Of a stretch of 27,592 bases of DNA, positions 21,285 through 27,592 are shown one piece after another. Positions within the stretch are counted from its first letter, which is position 1, and each line of letters starts with the position of its first letter. Origin of the DNA: a virus; the IMG/VR virus record IMGVR_UViG_3300042197_003465, positions 1 through 27,592 of that record; one strand, written 5' to 3'. The notes under the pieces were generated by a model. That model saw only the letters and a list, made by a program, of their open reading frames with translations, did not search any database and had not been told where the DNA came from. Both the position numbers and the translations under genes were made by a program.

Positions 21285-22244
21285 ATGGCAGAATTAAATG
21301 ATGACTTATTCGGCAATTTAGATTCAAAAATGGATTTTTTGAATGAACAAACAAAAACTAACACTGATGGTATTTATCGTATCGATTTATCAAAAGTGAA
21401 AGACAAAAAGAAAGGATATCGCTCAATAGTACGATTCCTACCTAACTTAACAAAAGAAGGTAAAGTAGGTCAAGCGGCGATTGATAAAATCAGTCACTAT
21501 GTGGATATCAAAAATCAAAAAGAACTTTGTGGTTATTTTGATAGTCCAAAAAACTTTGGTGAAAAGTGTGCACTCAGCGATCTTTATTACCAAATGACTA
21601 ATTCAAAAAATGCAATTCTTCAAGAAAAGGCAAAAATGTTGAAGTATTCAAAAAAATACTATTCTTATGTTCTTGTATTAGAAGATGAGCAACAACCTGA
21701 ATTAGTAGGTAAAATTATGATTTTCCAATATGGAAAAACTATTAAAGATAAAATCTCAGCAGAAAAGAATGGTGAAATTTCAGGTGTATCTTGTAATGTA
21801 TTTGACCTTTCAGCTGGTAAAGATTTTGTTCTTTTAGTAAAAGAAATCCAAACTGGTGATGAAACATATCCTGACTATAAAATGTCTATGTTCAAACCAG
21901 AAACATCTTCACTTCCAATTTACTTCAAAGACAAAGGTGTATTTAAAAATGCTCCACTTGGCTCAGATGGTAAAGTAGAAGCATCAGCTCATGGTAAAAT
22001 TAGAGAATTCTTAATGGATCGTGAAAATGAATTAGAAGATTTTGGTCCAAAAAGATTAGACGATGCTCAACAAGGTAAGATCAACGAAATCATTGGTTTC
22101 ATGACTGGTAAAGCTTCACAAAGTTTTGTTTCTTCAAAAGAATCAAAACCACAATCTGAAGACTTTGATTTTGAAGAATCAATGACTGGTTCAAAACCGG
22201 CTAATTCTTCAAAAGAAGAAGAAGATTTTTTCTCTGATTTTTAA
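21285..22244 (+). CDS. 32: T4 gp32-like single-stranded DNA-binding protein
   Basis: A 319-residue protein that coats single-stranded DNA during replication, recombination and repair. The core reads GYRSIVRFLPNL (44-55), H71, C82, C95, KKYYSYVLVLEDEQQPELVGKIMIFQYGKTI, and VFDLSAGKDFVLLVKEIQTGDETYPDYKMSMFKPE, all aligned with T4 gp32. A flexible linker and a strongly acidic tail (EDFDFEES, EEEDFFSDF), which recruits other replisome proteins, close it. T4 gp32 holds zinc with one His and three Cys ending CPVC; here the last pair is C95-A-L-S98, so one ligand is lost or replaced. It is flanked by a leader hairpin and a strong terminator, indicating a single-gene transcript. It starts from ATG after an A-rich leader. 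Confidence 0.92.
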   Translation: MAELNDDLFGNLDSKMDFLNEQTKTNTDGIYRIDLSKVKDKKKGYRSIVRFLPNLTKEGKVGQAAIDKISHYVDIKNQKELCGYFDSPKNFGEKCALSDLYYQMTNSKNAILQEKAKMLKYSKKYYSYVLVLEDEQQPELVGKIMIFQYGKTIKDKISAEKNGEISGVSCNVFDLSAGKDFVLLVKEIQTGDETYPDYKMSMFKPETSSLPIYFKDKGVFKNAPLGSDGKVEASAHGKIREFLMDRENELEDFGPKRLDDAQQGKINEIIGFMTGKASQSFVSSKESKPQSEDFDFEESMTGSKPANSSKEEEDFFSDF

Positions 22245-22263
22245 AAAAGTGTTTCTTTTTCAT

Positions 22264-22296
22264 AAAACCCACCCACTGTTTCGGGTGGGTTTTTTA
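22264..22296 (+). terminator. Strong intrinsic terminator after gp32
   Basis: AAAACCCACCC (22264-22274) pairs without mismatch with GGGTGGGTTTT (22283-22293) around an eight-base loop, followed by more T. The 11-bp stem resembles the dnaK terminator at 4172-4200. Confidence 0.92.
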
Positions 22297-22318
22297 TTTA
22301 AACTTATTTTAAAATAAC
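22296..22318 (+). promoter_or_regulatory. Repeated promoter-like element, copy 3
   Basis: ATTTAAACTTATT then TTAAAATAAC, one base shorter than and otherwise close to the minus-strand elements at 5757-5784 and 18494-18518. It contains a perfect 14-base palindrome TTATTTTAAAATAA (22304-22317). TATAAT follows at 22322-22327 and the ATG of the next gene is at 22350. Confidence 0.42.
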
Positions 22319-22349
22319 TTGTATAATAAAAAAACTACCTCCAAAGATC

Positions 22350-23324
22350 ATGAGTTTTCTAAATAAAATTTTCAAAAATAAACTTACTGGTGATACTTTC
22401 ACAATAATTGATCAGTATCAGAATGTTGCAATAACATCCACCAAAGAAAAAATAGATGCCAATCTATTAAAAAATGATAAAATTTTTATGGAAGTTTCCG
22501 GTGGTACTCAACCTAATATAAGAGAAAGTTTTTCACCGAGACAAGAAGAAATTATTGATCCTAATAAGTTTTTCAGTAATCAATCTACTTATAATGTTTT
22601 TGCTGATAAAATAAAAACCATAGATACTACTAAACTAAAAGACGAACCAATTCAATCATTCACAAATGTTAATGAAAGTAATTCAAGTATTAACTATCCT
22701 TCAAATTTTGGAGTTGCACCAACTACAAATGAAAGTGCTATTATAATGTCTGATCCAGAAGATGAAATAGAAGAGTTAAAAAGAAAATATGGAGCCACAA
22801 CTGTATCCGATAGTATCAGACAACAAAATGAAGTTTTTTCAAGAATTTTAAACCAATCAGAACCTGAATCTGAGCCAGCTATTCAAAGAATAGAGGCAAG
22901 ACCAGAGATTTCACAAATGCCTGAACCACAAGTTATAACTGAACAAGTTGTTATACCAGTTCAACAACAATCTAATCCAGTTTTTGAATTATTTAAAAAT
23001 GTAAAAAGAAATCAAGATTTTAACATTTCTCTAAAAATAGATGGAAAAATACCGAGATTAGATTTTATAGAAATGATGGAAGATTCTTATGAACATTCTA
23101 TTGTTGAATATTTAGCAACAGAATTTACTAATAATTTATTGGCAAATCCTGATAGTATAAAGTCAAAAGTAATAGAAAAAATTAAACAAATGATTACACC
23201 AAAAGATGATTCAAAATCAGTTGTAAAATCAAATATTGAAAATACAATTATTCAAGCTGAGAAACCTGCTGAACTCACAAAAGCACCAAGAAAAAGAGCA
23301 ATAAAAAAATCAACAGTTAAATGA
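22350..23324 (+). CDS. Unknown, probably virion-associated protein
   Basis: A 324-residue protein. The N-terminus, MSFLNKIFKNKLTGDTFTIIDQYQNVAITSTKEKIDANLL, may form a small beta domain. Residues 55-200 are low-complexity and rich in S, N, P, E and Q, thus probably unstructured. A helical domain with FNISLKIDGKIPRLDFIEMMEDSYEHSIVEYLATEF follows (about 225-280). The tail is strongly basic (KAPRKRAIKKSTVK). This folded-linker-folded layout suits a scaffold or tether. Its stop overlaps the next start (ATGA), so the two are co-translated, directly before two large virion-type genes. Function not recognised. Confidence 0.75.
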   Translation: MSFLNKIFKNKLTGDTFTIIDQYQNVAITSTKEKIDANLLKNDKIFMEVSGGTQPNIRESFSPRQEEIIDPNKFFSNQSTYNVFADKIKTIDTTKLKDEPIQSFTNVNESNSSINYPSNFGVAPTTNESAIIMSDPEDEIEELKRKYGATTVSDSIRQQNEVFSRILNQSEPESEPAIQRIEARPEISQMPEPQVITEQVVIPVQQQSNPVFELFKNVKRNQDFNISLKIDGKIPRLDFIEMMEDSYEHSIVEYLATEFTNNLLANPDSIKSKVIEKIKQMITPKDDSKSVVKSNIENTIIQAEKPAELTKAPRKRAIKKSTVK

Positions 23325-23719
23325 TAAATGAAATCTATTTAATTAGAGCTTTAAACATAAGAAAAAAATATATTCAAATTGTTAGTAGTCTTAGTAATTA
23401 CGATAATTACATACTTGATTTATCTAAAGCAATTGATGACACTCAAGTAAAATTAGATGAAACTATTGAGTTAATTGACGATCAAAAGATTGACTCAGCA
23501 ACAGTTGCAAAGGAAAAATTTCTTACAATTCTTTTAGAATTAGAAACAGAGATGTCTAATACTGAAAAATATATGAATAGCTTTGATGAAGAAGTTGAAA
23601 AATTAAGACAAGAAGAGATACAACTTTATAAAGAGTTAAAGGAAAATTATTCTAATATGTCAGAGAATGATTTAAAAAAAGAAGTTCACAATTATTTAAG
23701 TAAATTCAACCTCTCATAA
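23321..23719 (+). CDS. Small coiled-coil protein
   Basis: A 132-residue protein that is nearly all helix, with heptad-like runs from about 10 to 120 (ETIELIDDQKIDSATVAKEKFLTILLELETEMSN, EEVEKLRQEEIQLYKELKENY). No cysteine, signal or membrane span. It may be a tail- or baseplate-assembly chaperone or a small structural rod, judged only from its place. Translation is coupled to the preceding gene; its TAA forms the loop of the terminator hairpin. Confidence 0.78.
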   Translation: MINEIYLIRALNIRKKYIQIVSSLSNYDNYILDLSKAIDDTQVKLDETIELIDDQKIDSATVAKEKFLTILLELETEMSNTEKYMNSFDEEVEKLRQEEIQLYKELKENYSNMSENDLKKEVHNYLSKFNLS

Positions 23720-23732
23720 GAGAGGTTTTTTT
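23708..23732 (+). terminator. Intrinsic terminator with the stop codon in its loop
   Basis: AACCTCTC (23708-23715) pairs perfectly with GAGAGGTT (23720-23727) around ATAA, followed by T to 23732. The stop TAA (23717-23719) of the coiled-coil gene is the loop, so a terminating ribosome would cover the hairpin. Confidence 0.85.
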
Positions 23733-23756
23733 ATATATATTCAAAAAGATTTTTTA

Positions 23757-26381
23757 ATGAAAATATCAAAGTATATTAATATTGATGAGAATATTTTGAT
23801 TGAATACATTCATGATGATTCTAATCTTATAGGTGAGCCATATAATATACTTTACAACACTCAAACTGGTGTGAAAAGTTTTATTTCATCTGATGAACCA
23901 AGACCATCAACTTCTGGTTTAAAACAAACTAATAACGACCTGTACAATCAATTATATAGAGTCAATCTTGTTCAAAATAGATACTCATCAATTCCACTTT
24001 CTACTTTTCCGAATAAAATTAATACAGAGCTTACACCATTTCTACAAGTTCGAAATTTTGCCGCATCAATACCTATTAGATATGATATTATACGAGTGCA
24101 TATTCCAATTGATTATGTTTTTGAAGGAAAAAAGGGATTTTATATTCGTGTTTACACTTACAATTTTGATAACACAAAAGAAGTAGAATTATCAAACTTT
24201 GCCTTTGACATGTCTGATGTCGAGCAAAGTTTTCAGTTAGAATATTCCGCTCCTATTCTTTATTTGAATTCAAGACAGTGGGGTAAATATGTAAATATCC
24301 AAATACCTTCTGTAACTAAAGTCTCGGACCAGAGATTAAGAAATTTACCAAGAGCGAATTCAATTAACTTTAATCTTTCACCAGCAGGAGTTGGTCTTTC
24401 AAAAACATCACCTGTTTTTATAGATTTTCATTATATAGAAAGAATAAATCAAGTCAATCAATCAAATTTCTTTGATTTATCACCAAGAAAAACTGTAGTT
24501 GTTCCACAAACTCCTGAATTTGAAAAACTTGGTGTTAATATTGAAGAATCAACTCAAGGAGATTTCTTTTTGATTTATGGAACATATAATGGTAGTCTTG
24601 GTGATTTTGAAACTTTTATTGAAGATCAATATTTTGAAGGAAATAGATATTATCTAGAATTCAAAGTTGAGATTTTTGAAAGAAATGTACTTGTAAAAAC
24701 AACAACTTTTATAGTTAAAGAAGATTTTGGTGAAGAAATTGAGTATAGACCAATTCTTAAATATACAACTACTACTGCTGTTATTGATGTGACTATGAAA
24801 TTAATAAATTCAGTAGATGCGACTTTTATTGAAAGAAAAGCATCATTTGGTTTTTTACAAGGTGGTGGTGCTAAAATGGGATCTGAACCTAATCCAAGAT
24901 TGAATATTGCTAATGGATCAGGAGGTGCTGGTGATATAGCCAAATATGCTCGTTATCTTAGAAAAATTAATTTATTAAAGTCCAAGAAACAAGATGTATT
25001 TTATATAAAATCATCTCAATTAGCTGACACGGCTTCAACTGGAAATGCTAAAGGTGTTTTAAATTTCAGAAAAATTCCTTTCATACTTTTTTCATTTAAT
25101 TATTATTTGTTAGATGATGATACTAATTTCAGAGTTAATGGTATAAACTACTTAGCAAATAACAAATCACTATTGTATATAACACCATTTGATGATTTTA
25201 TCAAAGTTAAGATTATTAAAACTAATTATTTTGAAGAAATTTTCTTTAATTTAGAAACATTTTCAAACATAAAGTTAACTATTAGAAGTGATCAAAAAAC
25301 TATCAATTTTGATATCTATAAAGATTCTGCTGATAATGTTTATTCAGAAGGTAGATTGGTTTTTAAAATACCACAAGAAAAATTTGCTGATATAAAAATT
25401 ATTTACAATCAAGGATTCAACAATTTCTATATCAATGGTGTAGATACAAACGGTATAAAAAAAATAATTTATACATCATTTTTTATGCCTTGGGATGTTC
25501 CTGATAATTTGAACAAATTACTTCAAAACTACGATCTTGATCAAATTAATAGACGTACTATTTTACAAACAAGTCAAATACCAGCCGATCCAACGATTGA
25601 AGTCATAAATGCTATAGATTCAGGTGAGAATATAGACACAACTGTAAATACCGAACCAGTTAGTGTTGCTGATACAGTATCTCAACAAACAGATAGTTCA
25701 CAATTTAATCCGAGATGGAAAAGTCCATTACAAGCCTTAGAAGTTGCCTTTGGTAACAGAAATACATTCACTATGCCTCTTCGTAGAGATTTACTAATAG
25801 TGGTATCTGAAATACCAGAATTAGGAATAACACCAGAATCAAAATCTAAACAGTTTGAAACACTTGAAAAATCTGAAATTATGGCGACTTCAATGAAAAC
25901 TATAAATGATAGAAAGTTGGATTTAATAATAGGATACTTCAAAGGATTAAATCTTAATCCTATAACTTTTGTTGAATATTGGTTTTTGCGAGATGACCAA
26001 AATGTAAGTAAACAAAGTACACCGTCTCAGCGAGATTTATTATTCTATATTAATACTGGATTAAATCAAATGACATCAGATATGGGCATGGGTCTTCCTG
26101 AAAATGAAGTTCAGATCGGCGAGTTTGTGCCTAATTCTGAACAACTCAAATTTTTAAAATCTCAAGCAAATCCCAAAAATAAAGATATGAACATAAAGAA
26201 TTTAAACATGGATCAAGTCGTGTCACAATCAAAAATGGGTAAAAGTGTTGTGGCAAATGAAGATAAAAAAGAAATATTTTATTCACCTGATCAAATTCCA
26301 GCAAGTGGGTACGCTTTAAGAAATCCACAATTCAATATCACGGGAGCAGCTGGAAGAGGTGGTAATAGAAGAAAAACATAA
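23757..26381 (+). CDS. Large virion-type structural protein, paralogue A
   Basis: An 874-residue soluble protein, mostly beta strands of phage-structural style. The N-terminal 375 residues align with the next gene: YIRVYTYNFDNTKEVELSNFAFDM, GLSKTSPVFIDFHYIERI, IEESTQGDFFLIYGTYNGSL, EYRPILKYTTTTAVIDV. A glycine-rich hinge (about 370-395) follows, then a second beta-rich domain (440-605), a T/S/D/Q-rich linker, and a C-terminal helical region (TFVEYWFLRDDQNVSKQSTPSQRDLLFYINTG) with a glycine/arginine tail. No enzymatic motif. Position and paralogy suggest a tail, baseplate or neck component; the exact part cannot be read from sequence. The start has TTATATATA 17 bases upstream. Confidence 0.75.
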   Translation: MKISKYINIDENILIEYIHDDSNLIGEPYNILYNTQTGVKSFISSDEPRPSTSGLKQTNNDLYNQLYRVNLVQNRYSSIPLSTFPNKINTELTPFLQVRNFAASIPIRYDIIRVHIPIDYVFEGKKGFYIRVYTYNFDNTKEVELSNFAFDMSDVEQSFQLEYSAPILYLNSRQWGKYVNIQIPSVTKVSDQRLRNLPRANSINFNLSPAGVGLSKTSPVFIDFHYIERINQVNQSNFFDLSPRKTVVVPQTPEFEKLGVNIEESTQGDFFLIYGTYNGSLGDFETFIEDQYFEGNRYYLEFKVEIFERNVLVKTTTFIVKEDFGEEIEYRPILKYTTTTAVIDVTMKLINSVDATFIERKASFGFLQGGGAKMGSEPNPRLNIANGSGGAGDIAKYARYLRKINLLKSKKQDVFYIKSSQLADTASTGNAKGVLNFRKIPFILFSFNYYLLDDDTNFRVNGINYLANNKSLLYITPFDDFIKVKIIKTNYFEEIFFNLETFSNIKLTIRSDQKTINFDIYKDSADNVYSEGRLVFKIPQEKFADIKIIYNQGFNNFYINGVDTNGIKKIIYTSFFMPWDVPDNLNKLLQNYDLDQINRRTILQTSQIPADPTIEVINAIDSGENIDTTVNTEPVSVADTVSQQTDSSQFNPRWKSPLQALEVAFGNRNTFTMPLRRDLLIVVSEIPELGITPESKSKQFETLEKSEIMATSMKTINDRKLDLIIGYFKGLNLNPITFVEYWFLRDDQNVSKQSTPSQRDLLFYINTGLNQMTSDMGMGLPENEVQIGEFVPNSEQLKFLKSQANPKNKDMNIKNLNMDQVVSQSKMGKSVVANEDKKEIFYSPDQIPASGYALRNPQFNITGAAGRGGNRRKT

Positions 26382-26390
26382 AAATATATA
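26382..26390 (+). promoter_or_regulatory. AAATATATA box before the last gene
   Basis: It lies four bases before the ATG at 26395 and immediately after the stop of the preceding gene, in the same arrangement as at 11524, 13514 and 14408. Confidence 0.35.
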
Positions 26391-26394
26391 ACAA

Positions 26395-27592
26395 ATGAAA
26401 TCAGAATTCAAGAGACTACATAGAAATGCTTTGATGCAGTTTGTTTATGACAGTAATAATACTATTATAGAGCCTTATAGAATCTTAAAAAATTCTAAAA
26501 GTATTTTAAATTCATATGTCGCAGCAGAATCAACTATTACAAATAATGGTGCTGATAATCAATTAGTGCTTATAGATGATTACACTAATAAATATGGTAA
26601 ATTAGAGACCTCTAAATATAATTTCATTTCAATTTCTGATTACTTACCAACACAACCATTAGTACATGACAAAGTTGAAATATACTTTCCAAGTAATTTT
26701 ACATTTGAAGAGTATCAAGGTATTTACTTGAGATTATACACTTATGATTATAGAAATACTAAGTTTTTTGATATAACTAATTTTTACTTTGATGTAAATG
26801 ATACCTCAAAGAAAATACTTTTTAAAGTATCACCAATTCTTTATCAAGATGTTGTTTGGAATCAACTAATTGAATTGAATGTACCATCAGTTTATTATTT
26901 AGCACTACAAAGAGATTCTGGTTATGCTACTTCTGGTTCGGTAAATTCTAATTTAACAGATGGTTTGGGTTTATCACAAACTTCGCCAATTTTTATAGAT
27001 TTTAGATTTATTACTAGGGTAATAACTATTGGTTCTACAAAGACTTATTTAACCACACAAAAAACAAATCTACAAGTACCACAAATACCTCAATTAGAGT
27101 TATTAGGACTTTATATTGAAGAATCTACCAATGGTGATTATTTTGAAATTTATGGAACTTATGATGGTCTTTTATCAAATTTCATAAATTTTTTAGAAGA
27201 TTCTAGAAATATTAATAAGTTTTATGTTGTTGAGTTTGATGTGACTTTTTTTGAAGAAAATAGACCAGGAAAAACACAAAATTATATAATTAAAGATGAT
27301 TTTGTAGAAATAATAGAATACAGACCAATTGTTAAATATTCAACCGAAATTGGAGTAATAGAAGTCGAAATGCGTCTATTAAATCTCGTTGATGGAACTT
27401 CTATTGTAAGAAAAGCAGCTTACGGATTGAAGCCTGATCAACTATCTAAATATTTGATAAACCTCAAAAAGATCAATGTTAGAGATATTTTTAAACCTAA
27501 AATTTATTCAAAAAATAGATTTATTAAATATAAACCTCAAGAAGAAGGTCGTATTCCTCAACAAATTGATGTTGATGTTCCAACACCAGAAT
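26395..27592 (+). CDS. Large virion-type structural protein, paralogue B (cut by window end)
   Basis: The frame is open from ATG 26395 to the last base, 399 codons, with no stop. It is collinear with residues 1-375 of the 23757 protein: N-terminal NTIIEPYRILKNS versus NLIGEPYNILYNT; IYLRLYTYDYRNTKFFDITNFYFDV; GLSQTSPIFIDFRFITRV; IEESTNGDYFEIYGTYDGLL; EYRPIVKYSTEIGVIEVEMRLLN. Identity is moderate, so the duplication is old. It diverges after about residue 365, where paralogue A has a glycine-rich hinge and B reads KPKIYSKNRFIKYKPQEEGR. The two probably occupy equivalent sites in a virion complex. Confidence 0.8.
   Translation, partial: MKSEFKRLHRNALMQFVYDSNNTIIEPYRILKNSKSILNSYVAAESTITNNGADNQLVLIDDYTNKYGKLETSKYNFISISDYLPTQPLVHDKVEIYFPSNFTFEEYQGIYLRLYTYDYRNTKFFDITNFYFDVNDTSKKILFKVSPILYQDVVWNQLIELNVPSVYYLALQRDSGYATSGSVNSNLTDGLGLSQTSPIFIDFRFITRVITIGSTKTYLTTQKTNLQVPQIPQLELLGLYIEESTNGDYFEIYGTYDGLLSNFINFLEDSRNINKFYVVEFDVTFFEENRPGKTQNYIIKDDFVEIIEYRPIVKYSTEIGVIEVEMRLLNLVDGTSIVRKAAYGLKPDQLSKYLINLKKINVRDIFKPKIYSKNRFIKYKPQEEGRIPQQIDVDVPTPE

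Noticed and set aside
24650-25942. Minus-strand ORFs opposite the large virion gene
   Set aside because: Antisense shadows with no initiation signal and no plausible protein character.

Overview
The window is AT-rich, densely coded on both strands, and reads as part of a large T4-like (myovirus-type) tailed-phage genome. The evidence is a T4 Rnl1-type RNA ligase, a T4 gp32-type single-stranded DNA-binding protein, four free-standing homing endonucleases, and a run of large virion-type proteins at the right end. The host is most likely a member of Bacteroidetes. Start codons lack Shine-Dalgarno sequences and sit behind A/T-rich leaders. One promoter (17569-17600) fits the Bacteroidetes TTTG-N20-TAnnTTTG form. 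The DnaK resembles Bacteroidetes DnaK. A stray piece of a Bacteroidetes-type M23 (EnvC-like) peptidase gene is embedded at 16741-16890.

Layout. 1-2182: a remnant of an RNA ligase N-terminus, a PD-(D/E)xK homing endonuclease on the minus strand, then an intact rnlA. 2271-8517: a complete Hsp70 machine, with dnaK alone and then grpE and dnaJ in a four-gene run; between them are two minus-strand phage genes of unknown function. 8514-14417: a GT2 glycosyltransferase with a helical (TPR-like) C-terminus, then a Vsr-like homing endonuclease and two GIY-YIG endonucleases that bracket one probable virion gene. 14421-21218: a cassette of mostly unrecognised genes. Seven of its plus-strand members start with a similar short peptide (MK-x-L/V/I-K-x-F/Y-x-x-F-x-E type) resembling the T4 capsid-targeting sequence of internal head proteins; one of them is a 2H phosphoesterase. 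21285-22244: gp32, between its own leader hairpin and a strong terminator. 22350-27592: two small genes, then two tandem paralogous large virion-type proteins, the second cut by the window end.

How the genes may work together (inference): the Hsp70 set would support folding and assembly of virion proteins. RnlA repairs cleaved RNA such as tRNA attacked by host defence. The 2H phosphoesterase could process RNA ends or degrade cyclic-nucleotide defence signals. The tagged cassette could be a set of proteins packaged in the head and injected with the DNA. Strong intrinsic terminators often overlap stop codons or the ends of convergent genes.

No intergenic stretch exceeds 300 bases; the longest, 5734-5920, is a very AT-rich divergent promoter region. 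No tRNA, rRNA, CRISPR array or insertion sequence was seen.
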